Source of the DNA: Flavobacteriales bacterium
GTDB lineage: Bacteria > Bacteroidota > Bacteroidia > NS11-12g > UBA955
Direction of reading: 5' to 3'
NCBI GenBank assembly: GCA_947463125.1
Contig: CANHQZ010000024.1
Span: forward strand, 1 to 32,961
Length of the DNA stretch: 32,961 nucleotides
Both the position numbers and the translations under genes were made by a program. Below the pieces are notes generated by a model that saw only the letters and a list, made by a program, of their open reading frames with translations, was not told the origin of the DNA and made no database searches. Positions 8,986-16,533 of this stretch are shown piece by piece (the stretch's first letter is position 1; each line of letters opens with the position of its first letter).

Positions 8986-9942
8986 ATGAAAATCATTGAC
9001 CACATCCGCGGCGCTTCCGGAAAAACCCTGTTTTCCTTTGAAATACTGCCTCCGCTGAAAGGCGCAGACATTGCTACATTGTGGAAAGGCATAGACCCGC
9101 TCATTGAATTCAAGCCCTCGTTTATCGATGTTACCTACCACCGCGAGGATTTTATCCTGCGCAACCGGCCCGACGGAACTTTCGATAAGATAAGCACCCG
9201 CAAACGCCCCGGCACCGTTGCCATCTGCGCAGCACTGCAGAACAAATACAAGATTGATGCTGTTCCGCACCTCATCTGCGGCGGATTTTCGCGTGAAGAC
9301 ACCGAAAACGCACTCATTGACCTGGACTTTCTGGGAATTGACAATATCCTTGCCCTGCGTGGCGATGCCCGAAAAGGCGACACCCACTTCATTCCCGAGC
9401 CGGACGGACATAAAAATGCCCTGGATCTGATACACCAGATTCGCAACATGAACGCGGGTATTTACCTGGATGAGGAACTCACCAATGCCCGCGATACGCA
9501 TTTCTGTATCGGCGCTGCGGCCTACCCTGAAAAACACATTGACGCCCCCAGCATGGAGGTTGATATGAAATACCTGAAACGCAAGGTAGAAGCCGGCGCG
9601 GATTTTCTGGTTACCCAAATGTTTTTCGACAACCGCCACTACTTCGACTTTGTGGCCAAATGCAGGGAGAACGGCATTCAGGTGCCCATCATTCCCGGTA
9701 TCAAACCCCTCAGTACCTCCAAGCAAATGGAAGTGTTGCCCCGCATATTCCACATCGAAATGCCCGAAGACCTGCGCAAAGCCACCGCAGGCATAACCGA
9801 TGATGCTGCCATCAAGCAGATTGGTACGGAATGGGCTACCATGCAGTGTAAGGAACTCATGCAAAAGGGCGCGCCTGTACTGCATTTCTACACCATGGGT
9901 AAAAGCGAGCAAACCTCAGCCATTTGTAGGTCCATTTTCTAA
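8986..9942 (+). CDS. metF: 5,10-methylenetetrahydrofolate reductase
   Basis: A 318-residue FAD-dependent TIM-barrel enzyme reducing methylene-THF to methyl-THF, the methyl donor for methionine synthesis. Family landmarks are clear: FSFEILPP with the catalytic Glu19, DVTYHRED, HLICGGFSREDTENAL, ILALRGD, the IGAAAYPEKH segment, FLVTQMFFD and PIIPGIKPLS. The length is a little above the ~300 residues of the E. coli enzyme. The gene starts 2 nt after the M28 stop and its TAA overlaps the ATG of rsgA (TAATG), so it lies within the operon. No riboswitch-like leader exists, because there is no room upstream. Confidence 0.96.
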   Translation: MKIIDHIRGASGKTLFSFEILPPLKGADIATLWKGIDPLIEFKPSFIDVTYHREDFILRNRPDGTFDKISTRKRPGTVAICAALQNKYKIDAVPHLICGGFSREDTENALIDLDFLGIDNILALRGDARKGDTHFIPEPDGHKNALDLIHQIRNMNAGIYLDEELTNARDTHFCIGAAAYPEKHIDAPSMEVDMKYLKRKVEAGADFLVTQMFFDNRHYFDFVAKCRENGIQVPIIPGIKPLSTSKQMEVLPRIFHIEMPEDLRKATAGITDDAAIKQIGTEWATMQCKELMQKGAPVLHFYTMGKSEQTSAICRSIF

Positions 9943-10865
9943 TGAAGGGAATCGTTGTAAAAAGCACAGGCAGCTGGTACAACGTACTCGACGAAGAAGG
10001 AAAAGCATGGAAAGCCCGCGTGCGGGGAAAAATCCGCCTGCATGAGGCTGATACCAGCAACCCTATTGCTGTTGGCGACCGTGTGCTGCTGCAACCCGAC
10101 CCGCAATACCCGGACACCTGCACCATCACCGATATTGAACCCCGCAGCAACTGGGTTATCCGCAAAAGCAACAAGCTCAGCAGCCGAAGGCAAATTATTG
10201 CTGCCAACATCGATGTGGCCGTGATGGTAGCCGGACTGGCAGCTCCCCGCACCTCATTTGGCTTTATAGACCGCTTTTTAGTTTGCTGTGAGGCATTTCA
10301 CATTCCCGCCATCATCTTCCTCAACAAAACCGATTTGCTACCCTCAGGAGGGCTGGAATTGCTAAATGAAGTGGGTGAAATCTACCGCAATGCCGGGTAT
10401 AAAGTCATCACGGGATCGGCGGCCACCGGACAGGGCGTGGATGAACTTAAAAATGAAATCGCCGGAAAAACGGTGTTGTTTGCCGGACACAGCGGTGTGG
10501 GCAAAAGCACCCTGCTGAACTGCATGTTTCCGGAAGCAGAAGCCCGTGTGGGCATCATTTCCGCGGCGCATGAAAAGGGCAAGCACACCACTACATTCGC
10601 AGAGATGCATATGTTTGCAGGAAATACAGGCATTATCGACACCCCCGGTATCCGAGATTTCGGGCTGGTTGATATTCTGCCCAAAGAAAGCGGGCAGTAC
10701 TTTCCCGAGTTCAGGCCCTTTTTACAACAATGTAAATTCAACGACTGCAGCCATACCAACGAGCCGGAGTGTGCCATCAAAGCAGCCGTAGAAGATGGAC
10801 AAATACCGATGCAGCGTTTTTATTCCTACCTGAGCATTTTGCAGGGTGAGGATGTGTTTAGTTAA
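9942..10865 (+). CDS. rsgA: Ribosome small-subunit-dependent GTPase A
   Basis: A 307-residue circularly permuted GTPase that acts in late 30S subunit maturation in the cytoplasm. An N-terminal OB-fold spans about residues 1-70. The permuted G motifs come in the expected order: G4 NKTD (128-131), G1 GHSGVGKS (182-189), G3 DTPG (233-236). The zinc knuckle is complete with Cys264, Cys269, His271 and Cys277, followed by the C-terminal helices. The length is typical. The ATG overlaps the metF stop by one base, and the gene closes the operon; no strong terminator hairpin was seen after it. Confidence 0.97.
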   Translation: MKGIVVKSTGSWYNVLDEEGKAWKARVRGKIRLHEADTSNPIAVGDRVLLQPDPQYPDTCTITDIEPRSNWVIRKSNKLSSRRQIIAANIDVAVMVAGLAAPRTSFGFIDRFLVCCEAFHIPAIIFLNKTDLLPSGGLELLNEVGEIYRNAGYKVITGSAATGQGVDELKNEIAGKTVLFAGHSGVGKSTLLNCMFPEAEARVGIISAAHEKGKHTTTFAEMHMFAGNTGIIDTPGIRDFGLVDILPKESGQYFPEFRPFLQQCKFNDCSHTNEPECAIKAAVEDGQIPMQRFYSYLSILQGEDVFS

Positions 10866-10925
10866 TTTTTATACATTATTCTATGATTTTTTCAATTTTA
10901 TGTAAATTTTGTGTATTCTTGAACC

Positions 10926-11984
10926 ATGAAAAACATTTTATTCAGCTTTCTTTGGATAATTGCAAATTCAAGTCAAGCGCAAAAAGTAGATTTAGATCCT
11001 TTTAAATTTAATTTGGAATATCGTGATTTACCTCATGATATCTTTGACTCTAGTCTTAAAAGTTTCACCCCAATCATTCAGTTAACGCCGTTCACAAAGG
11101 AACATATTAGCGAAGAAGTGGTAGCTTCGAAACTTTTAATCCATGGCTATGAACGCAGCAATAGCAATGCTGATATTCAGTTTGTATTTTATATGAGCGA
11201 CATAACCATTTTGGAATTTGATATACTAGAAACTGTAGCTGAGTCTAAAAACAGAGATGGCACTATTAACAAAAAATATTCTTATTTTGGAGTTCTGAAA
11301 TATAGATTATCTGCAATTGCATATCTCAAAAATAAAGCTGGAAAAGATTTAGTTAGACGCACTGATCTAATCTTAAACAACTCTCTTCAGCCCTTAATTT
11401 GGAAAAGTAAAGAGTTTAATACTAGCAGCGCAGCGAGCCAATATATGAAGGATAATATTGAAATTATTAACGGCAATCTTTTAAGAGAAAACCTAAATAC
11501 AGCAATAGTCGATGCAAACCAATGGGCTAATTACTGCGTTGGATTCCCACTCAAAAAGGATAACGTGCAGCTATGGCTATTGGATAGCAAAAATCACCCC
11601 GAATATGAAAACATGCACAAACGCTGGAACTCACTTAAAATTAGTCTGCAAGAGATTACAGCTGTAAGCATTAATGAAGATATCAAATTAGTAATAATAG
11701 AGGCTATTAAATATTTTGACAGTATTAAAATAACATATAATGGTCAGGAAAAATCTGACAAAAAAATGAGGTATGCAGCTTTTTATAACAATGCACAACT
11801 TTACCTCATATTAGATAAGCCAGAAGAAGCTAAAAAAGAAGCTGAGGGTTTAATAGTTAATGATTATGATGCCAAGGATGGTGAACGAATAAGAAAACAG
11901 GCAGAGGGGCTGTCTGAACTTTTTAAAAAGCATGACATATATACTCGACATTTCGAAGCTATGCAGCGACCATATAGAAGATAA
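10926..11984 (+). CDS. AT-rich secreted protein of unknown function with TPR-like C-terminus
   Basis: A 352-residue protein that I do not recognise. The N-terminus (MKNILFSFLWIIANSSQAQ) is a signal peptide. The middle contains beta-like stretches and WANYCVGFPL. The C-terminal ~120 residues are helical and TPR-like (MRYAAFYNNAQLYLILDKPEEAKKEA), ending in a basic RRPYRR-like tail. Base composition is clearly more AT-rich than in rsgA before it and the carboxylase after it. A near-match -7 box TATTCTTG (10914-10921) ends 4 nt before the ATG. The stop codon lies 5 nt from the 3' end of the SRP RNA gene on the opposite strand, so the two converge. A recent insertion next to the RNA gene is possible, but no flanking duplication was found. 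Confidence 0.75.
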   Translation: MKNILFSFLWIIANSSQAQKVDLDPFKFNLEYRDLPHDIFDSSLKSFTPIIQLTPFTKEHISEEVVASKLLIHGYERSNSNADIQFVFYMSDITILEFDILETVAESKNRDGTINKKYSYFGVLKYRLSAIAYLKNKAGKDLVRRTDLILNNSLQPLIWKSKEFNTSSAASQYMKDNIEIINGNLLRENLNTAIVDANQWANYCVGFPLKKDNVQLWLLDSKNHPEYENMHKRWNSLKISLQEITAVSINEDIKLVIIEAIKYFDSIKITYNGQEKSDKKMRYAAFYNNAQLYLILDKPEEAKKEAEGLIVNDYDAKDGERIRKQAEGLSELFKKHDIYTRHFEAMQRPYRR

Positions 11985-11989
11985 AAAAA

Positions 11990-12070
11990 GGCGGTATCGC
12001 GCCGCTACAACCCGCTGTCCTTGCTGCCTTCCGGCCCTGGGGAATTGAACGGGGAGCTGGCCGTACCGCC
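11990..12070 (-). ncRNA. ffs: Signal recognition particle RNA, small bacterial (4.5S) type
   Basis: On the minus strand an 81-nt RNA closes with the pair GGCGGTA/TACCGCC. The apical part carries the conserved SRP domain IV: CCAGGGCCGGAAGGCAGCA, with a GGAA tetraloop on a CC/GG stem and the asymmetric/symmetric internal loops that bind Ffh. A run of seven T residues directly follows the 3' end and acts as a terminator tail. A perfect promoter box TATCTTTG (12075-12082) sits 4 nt upstream of the 5' end. The exact 5' end may be a few bases earlier (CACC). Confidence 0.93.
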
Positions 12071-12074
12071 GGTG

Positions 12075-12082
12075 CAAAGATA
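12075..12082 (-). promoter_or_regulatory. -7 promoter box TATCTTTG of the SRP RNA
   Basis: TATCTTTG on the minus strand ends 4 nt before the SRP RNA 5' end. It gives an internal yardstick for box-to-transcription-start distance in this genome, because the mature RNA end is structurally defined. No TTG at -33 was recognised. Confidence 0.65.
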
Positions 12083-12092
12083 AGGGTTTGGC

Positions 12093-12134
12093 GTTTATTA
12101 GTCTAATGGTTTATTTGTCTCATGGTTTATTGGG
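12093..12134 (+). repeat. Tandem 16-bp repeat, two full copies and a partial
   Basis: GTTTATTAGTCTAATG (12093-12108) is followed without spacer by GTTTATTTGTCTCATG (12109-12124) and GTTTATTGGG (12125-12134). The period is exactly 16. The same unit recurs after the threonine dehydrogenase gene near 27640. The array lies upstream of the SRP RNA promoter. Confidence 0.8.
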
Positions 12135-12231
12135 AAACATGCACATGCCGGCCCGGGTTTAAACCGTAGGCTGTGAGCCGGGGAAGAACATGTTCAAACT
12201 ATACACTGTTAACTATACGCTCGTATTCCCG

Positions 12232-12239
12232 TAATTTTG
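12232..12239 (+). promoter_or_regulatory. -7 promoter box TAATTTTG for the acyl-CoA carboxylase gene
   Basis: TAATTTTG fits TAnnTTTG and ends 7 nt before ATG 12247. A TTA at 12209-12211 sits 20 nt upstream, where the -33 TTG is expected. Confidence 0.55.
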
Positions 12240-12246
12240 AACCTTC

Positions 12247-13893
12247 ATGGCAAAAACCGATCTGGAATTCAACAAAAACGAAGACCTGAACAAACAGGCC
12301 TGGGATGCAGTCAAACAAAAACTGTCCGTCATCCACCAGGGGGGCGGGGCCAAAGCGGCCGCCAAACAAAAGGAAAAAGGCAAAATGCTGTGCCGCGAAC
12401 GCATCGATTACCTGCGCGACAATAACTCCGAATGGATCGAAATCGGGGAGTTTGCAGGCTTTGACATGTACCCCGAACACGGGGGCTGCCCCGCCGGCGG
12501 CGTGGTGGCAGGCATCGGTTTTGTTTCGGGCAGACAGTGCATGATTGTGGCCAACGACGCCACCGTAAAGGCCGGCGCCTGGTTTCCCATTACCGGCAAG
12601 AAAAACCTGCGTGCCCAGGAAATCGCCATGGAAAACCACCTGCCCATTATCTACCTCGTAGACAGCGCCGGGGTTTACCTGCCCATGCAGGATGAAATCT
12701 TCCCGGACAAAGAGCACTTCGGTCGCATATTCCGCAACAACGCCATTATGAGCAGCATGGGCATCACCCAGATTGCCGCCGTGATGGGGAGCTGCGTGGC
12801 CGGTGGCGCTTACCTGCCCATCATGAGCGATGAAGCCCTCATCGTAGACAAAACCGGATCCATCTTTTTGGCCGGCAGCTACCTGGTAAAAGCCGCCATC
12901 GGCGAGGATGTTGACAACGAAACCCTGGGCGGCGGCACCACCCAAAGCGAAATCAGCGGGGTGATTGACGATAAATTCCCCGACGATAAAAGCTGTCTCG
13001 ACCGCATACGCTACATCATGGACAAACTGGGTAAACCCCACGATGCCGGTTTTAGCCGCGTGACACCCGCAGCGCCCAAAGAAAATCCCAAAGACATCTG
13101 GGGTATCCTTCCCTCAGAACGCTCCAAACCTTACAAAACGCTTGAAATCATTCACCGGCTGGTGGACAACAGCGAGTTTGAGCAATACAAGGAAAACTAC
13201 GGCAAAACCATAATTTGCGGCTATGCCCGCATCGATGGATGGGCTGTGGGCATTGTTGCCAACAACCGTGAACTGGCTAAGGCCAAAAAGCCCAGTGGCA
13301 GCACCGAAATGCAGTTTGGCGGTGTCATCTACAGCGACAGCGCCGACAAAGCCGCCCGCTTCATCATGAATTGCAACCAGAAAAACATTCCGCTGGTGTT
13401 TCTGCAGGATGTGACCGGCTTTATGGTGGGCAGCCGCAGCGAACAGGGCGGTATCATTAAGGACGGCGCCAAAATGGTCAACGCCATGAGCAACAGCACC
13501 GTGCCCAAATTCACCGTGATTATGGGCAACAGTTACGGTGCAGGCAACTATGCCATGTGCGGTAAAGCCTACGATCCCCGCCTGATTGTGGCATGGCCCT
13601 CGGCCAAAATAGCCGTGATGGGTGGAGAACAGGCCGCCAAGGTGCTGCTGCAGATTGAAGAAATGAGCCTCAAGGCCAAAGGAGAGGAAATTACCCCCGA
13701 AGCCAAAAAAGCCCTGCTGGATAAAATCACGCAACGCTACGAAAACCAGACCACACCGTACTACGCAGCATCACGCCTGTGGGTAGATGCCATCATCGAA
13801 CCGGTTCAAACACGCACCTGGATCAGCATGGGCATTCAGGCCGCTTCGCAGGCACCTGTAAAACCCTTCAATGTGGGGGTGCTGCAAACCTGA
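12247..13893 (+). CDS. Acyl-CoA carboxylase, carboxyltransferase (beta) subunit
   Basis: A 548-residue carboxyltransferase of the propionyl-/methylcrotonyl-CoA carboxylase beta family. It transfers CO2 from carboxybiotin to an acyl-CoA in the cytoplasm. Both crotonase-fold halves are present: an N half (KMLCRERIDYL, IYLVDSAGVYLPMQ, GSCVAGGAYLPIMSDE) and a C half (IPLVFLQDVTGFMVG, KFTVIMGNSYGAGNYAMCG, WPSAKIAVMGGEQAA). The glycine-rich oxyanion segments are intact. The AGGAYLPIMSDE segment resembles methylcrotonyl-CoA carboxylase more than propionyl-CoA carboxylase, which would point to leucine breakdown; this is a likelihood call by eye. No biotin-carboxylase alpha subunit is adjacent, so the partner must lie elsewhere. 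Expression is probably from the TAATTTTG box; the mRNA would have almost no leader. Confidence 0.92.
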   Translation: MAKTDLEFNKNEDLNKQAWDAVKQKLSVIHQGGGAKAAAKQKEKGKMLCRERIDYLRDNNSEWIEIGEFAGFDMYPEHGGCPAGGVVAGIGFVSGRQCMIVANDATVKAGAWFPITGKKNLRAQEIAMENHLPIIYLVDSAGVYLPMQDEIFPDKEHFGRIFRNNAIMSSMGITQIAAVMGSCVAGGAYLPIMSDEALIVDKTGSIFLAGSYLVKAAIGEDVDNETLGGGTTQSEISGVIDDKFPDDKSCLDRIRYIMDKLGKPHDAGFSRVTPAAPKENPKDIWGILPSERSKPYKTLEIIHRLVDNSEFEQYKENYGKTIICGYARIDGWAVGIVANNRELAKAKKPSGSTEMQFGGVIYSDSADKAARFIMNCNQKNIPLVFLQDVTGFMVGSRSEQGGIIKDGAKMVNAMSNSTVPKFTVIMGNSYGAGNYAMCGKAYDPRLIVAWPSAKIAVMGGEQAAKVLLQIEEMSLKAKGEEITPEAKKALLDKITQRYENQTTPYYAASRLWVDAIIEPVQTRTWISMGIQAASQAPVKPFNVGVLQT

Positions 13894-13902
13894 TAAAAAC
13901 AT

Positions 13903-13933
13903 TTGTTGTTTGAACAAACTTTTATTAACTTTG
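13903..13933 (+). promoter_or_regulatory. Promoter TTG-N20-TAACTTTG for the pirin gene
   Basis: TTG at 13903-13905 and TAACTTTG at 13926-13933 are separated by 20 nt, matching the Bacteroidota -33/-7 pattern. The box ends 14 nt before ATG 13948. The longer frame starting at TTG 13903 would overlap the promoter and is therefore unlikely. Confidence 0.7.
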
Positions 13934-13947
13934 TTAAACACGAAACC

Positions 13948-15081
13948 ATGGCTAAACAGGAACCCCGCAGAAGCTTTTTAACCCGCCTTGGACTGGGAAT
14001 CGCCGGTGCGGCTGCACTGCCCGCCCTGGCTATGGCAAAAGCCTTTAAAAAAGAAGAAGAAATGAGCAATCCCATCAAACGCAGCATGGAACTCGGTTTT
14101 CAGTGGGAAACCCTGGATCCGTTTTTGTTTTGTGTGCACCACGAAGACTACTTCCCCGCCGGCAACGAGCAGATGGGGCCTGCCCCTGAACTGCTGAGAG
14201 GGCGTTCCATTGGTGATGATTTCATCATCAAAGACGGATGGCGCATGTATCACGGAGATACTGTGCCCGGTTTTCCGGGCCACCCGCACCGCGGTTTTGA
14301 AACGGTGACCGTGGTACGACGCGGGCTGGTGGACCACGCCGATTCACTTGGTGCCGCAGGCCGCTATGGCGACGGCGATGTGCAGTGGATGACCGCCGGC
14401 AAAGGCGTGCAGCACTCCGAAATGTTTCCCCTCATCCACCCAGACAAGGATAATACCATGGAGCTGTTTCAGATATGGCTGAACCTGCCCAAAAGAAACA
14501 AGATGGTGGAGCCGCATTTTAAAATGCTGTGGAGCCATACCATTCCCCGCCACAACCACACCGATGCCCAGGGTAAAAATACCATGGTGGAAGTAATTGC
14601 TGGCCGGCTGGCTGACAAAACAGCCCCTGCTCCCCCGCCTGACTCATGGGCCGGAATGCCCGAAAATCAGGTGGCCATCTGGAATATCAGCATGGAGGAA
14701 AACGCATCCTTCACCTTGCCGGCTGCCGGTGATGGCATTAACCGAATGTTGTATTTCTATGAGGGAGAAACGCTTACCCTGGCGGGTTACGAACTGAAAG
14801 CCTACCACGGGGCCGAACTGGATGCCCGCGCGGATGTGGTTATTCAAAACGGTCCAAAAGCCGCTAAAATCCTGATTCTGCAGGGCAAACCCATTCAGGA
14901 GCCCGTAATTCAGTACGGTCCGTTTGTGATGAACACCAAAGACGAAATCTACCAGGCCTTTCAGGATTACCACGCCACGCAATTTGGTGGCTGGCCCTGG
15001 CCCAAAACCGGGCAGGTGCACGACCGCAGCAAAGGCCGCTTTGCCTTGCATGCGGATGGCAGGGAAGAATTGCCGGGGTAA
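13948..15081 (+). CDS. Pirin family protein with a twin-arginine signal
   Basis: A 377-residue bicupin of the pirin family (members include quercetin 2,3-dioxygenases and redox-sensing pirins). The N-cupin metal ligands are all visible: His112 and His114 (HPHRG), His156 and Glu158 (QHSE), with the family's 44-residue spacing. The C-terminal cupin lacks an obvious metal set, as is usual. The N-terminus PRRSFLTRLGLGIAGAAALP is a convincing Tat signal, predicting export of the folded metalloprotein. An internal ATG at 14062 (MSNPIKRSM) would give a cytoplasmic form of ordinary pirin length. The gene converges on the esterase gene with only 10 bp between the stops. Confidence 0.9.
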   Translation: MAKQEPRRSFLTRLGLGIAGAAALPALAMAKAFKKEEEMSNPIKRSMELGFQWETLDPFLFCVHHEDYFPAGNEQMGPAPELLRGRSIGDDFIIKDGWRMYHGDTVPGFPGHPHRGFETVTVVRRGLVDHADSLGAAGRYGDGDVQWMTAGKGVQHSEMFPLIHPDKDNTMELFQIWLNLPKRNKMVEPHFKMLWSHTIPRHNHTDAQGKNTMVEVIAGRLADKTAPAPPPDSWAGMPENQVAIWNISMEENASFTLPAAGDGINRMLYFYEGETLTLAGYELKAYHGAELDARADVVIQNGPKAAKILILQGKPIQEPVIQYGPFVMNTKDEIYQAFQDYHATQFGGWPWPKTGQVHDRSKGRFALHADGREELPG

Positions 15082-15091
15082 CGTTCGCTTA

Positions 15092-16468
15092 TTACCGCTT
15101 CTCAGGCATTATAAACTCCAGCGCATCTTTCATTTGCCTGCGCCACTCCGTTTCGTTGTGGTCAGCACCTTGATAAACCACCGTTTTCCAGTTTTTGCCA
15201 AATTCATACCCGCGCTTTTTCATGATCGCATCCACCTTTTTCTGGTGCGGACCGTAAAGCGAATCCAGATAGCCGGTGCCGTGCGCAAAAAATATCCTGT
15301 GTTGGCCGGTTGTAGGCAGTTTTTGGGTCAAATAGCGCTGAAATGCAACCGGAGCGGCAGGATAGCGCAGGTGTGACGTGCCCGGCCAGTGCGTTGAAAG
15401 ACAAATGGCTTTGCCAAACACATCCGGGTATTCGCAGAGCGCATACCAAGAGATAAGTCCGCCCATGCTGGCCCCTGCGATGATGGTATTTTCGGGGTTT
15501 GTTGCCGGCGCGAATCGTTTGTCTATATAAGGTTTCAGCTCTTTTACCAGAAATTTGAGGTAGGCATCGGCATTCGAAGTTCCCTCAATGCCAAACAGGG
15601 GTACACCACCCCCAATTTTAGTGATGATGCTGTCTTTATCGGCCACTGACAGGTAGTTATCCCAAACCTTTTGCGGAAAATAATCGCCGCTGCGGTTTTT
15701 ACCGTCGTTCCAAATGCCCACCACCACAGCTTTTGAAGTGCGTGCCGAGATTACTTCGTCCATGCCCCACTCCTGCTTGTTCCATGTGACGCGGCTGTCA
15801 AACAGCATTTGCCCATCGTGCATATAAATTACAGGCGTGGATGCTCCCGGCGTGTAACCATCGGGCAGCCATACCGCCACCCGGTGCGGAGCGGTGTACC
15901 TTGACGGGAAATAGCCCAGTTGAATAAGCCTTCCTGCAGACACTTCAGGATCTTTCTGCCGCCGCAAGGTTCCGGTTTGTATGGCCTCCCAGGTTAATGC
16001 AGGACTCCAGAAAGTATTGGGCATCATGGTAAACAACACCGCCGAATCTTCAAAAGCCAGGCTATAGTTGAATTGACTGCCCGGACCACCTTTACTGAAT
16101 GACAGGTAATTGATGGCAAATCTTGCGGGCAGTTTTAAACTGTCGTAACCGGCAATAGTGGCCATTCCGGCTGCGCTGTCATCCACGGTAAGTGTGAGGG
16201 TGTCGTAGTGCTTCTCATATCCGGAAGTGGAAATAAACGTCATGGAATAGGCCTTTTTACTTGCACCGGAAAACCCTTTGGTAGTTGGATAAATGCTAAT
16301 TTGCCGCGTATACCGGTTTCCTTCGGTTTTACTGCCCGGATACACCAGCACAGAGCCTTCAAATGTGCCCAGAAAACGCAACGGAAGCCCACCGGAGGCA
16401 TTTTGGGCACTCAGCCACCCAATTCCATATAAAGAGGCATAAAATGCCACTGTAAGGCCTTTCATCAT
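15092..16468 (-). CDS. Secreted alpha/beta-hydrolase esterase (enterochelin esterase/esterase D-like)
   Basis: A 458-residue protein with signal peptide MMKGLTVAFYASLYGIGWLS ending at AQ. The first ~170 residues are beta-rich and unrecognised. The hydrolase part begins near VAVWLPDGYTPG and continues with PVIYMHDGQMLFD. The nucleophile elbow is GASMGG (Ser), and the catalytic His is likely in GADHNETEWRRQ near the C-terminus. This is the putative-esterase family of enterochelin esterase/esterase D; the natural ester is unknown. The start was placed at ATG 16468 (16465 is also ATG) rather than TTG 16486, because the signal peptide begins there. TATTTTCG upstream on the same strand is a one-mismatch -7 box. 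The gene is divergent from the ABC-F gene and both promoters share a 65-bp gap. Confidence 0.87.
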   Translation of the reverse strand: MMKGLTVAFYASLYGIGWLSAQNASGGLPLRFLGTFEGSVLVYPGSKTEGNRYTRQISIYPTTKGFSGASKKAYSMTFISTSGYEKHYDTLTLTVDDSAAGMATIAGYDSLKLPARFAINYLSFSKGGPGSQFNYSLAFEDSAVLFTMMPNTFWSPALTWEAIQTGTLRRQKDPEVSAGRLIQLGYFPSRYTAPHRVAVWLPDGYTPGASTPVIYMHDGQMLFDSRVTWNKQEWGMDEVISARTSKAVVVGIWNDGKNRSGDYFPQKVWDNYLSVADKDSIITKIGGGVPLFGIEGTSNADAYLKFLVKELKPYIDKRFAPATNPENTIIAGASMGGLISWYALCEYPDVFGKAICLSTHWPGTSHLRYPAAPVAFQRYLTQKLPTTGQHRIFFAHGTGYLDSLYGPHQKKVDAIMKKRGYEFGKNWKTVVYQGADHNETEWRRQMKDALEFIMPEKR

Positions 16469-16505
16469 GTTTGGCGAAAATAACACAAAACCTGCTGAAT
16501 GGGGT

Positions 16506-16513
16506 TACTTTTG
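16506..16513 (+). promoter_or_regulatory. -7 promoter box TACTTTTG for the ABC-F gene
   Basis: TACTTTTG matches TAnnTTTG exactly and ends 20 nt before the GTG start at 16534. No TTG at the canonical distance was found. Confidence 0.5.
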
Positions 16514-16533
16514 CAGGGTTGTAAGCAAGCATT

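Noticed and set aside
8984-8986. Riboswitch in front of metF
   Set aside because: Only 2 bp separate metF from the previous stop codon, leaving no room for a leader RNA.
8980-9912. 310-residue minus-strand open frame opposite metF
   Set aside because: metF is complete and well conserved; the antisense product has no recognisable motif and arises from GC-rich third positions.
10866-12000. Duplicated SRP RNA 3' end flanking the AT-rich gene at 10926
   Set aside because: The sequence ATACCGCC followed by a T-run was not found in 10866-10925.
12093-12134. CRISPR array
   Set aside because: The 16-bp units are head-to-tail with no spacers, and no cas genes are present.
12199-13041. 280-residue minus-strand open frame opposite the acyl-CoA carboxylase gene
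   Set aside because: It is a shadow of the carboxylase reading frame, rich in Gly/Ala/His, without a promoter box or domain.
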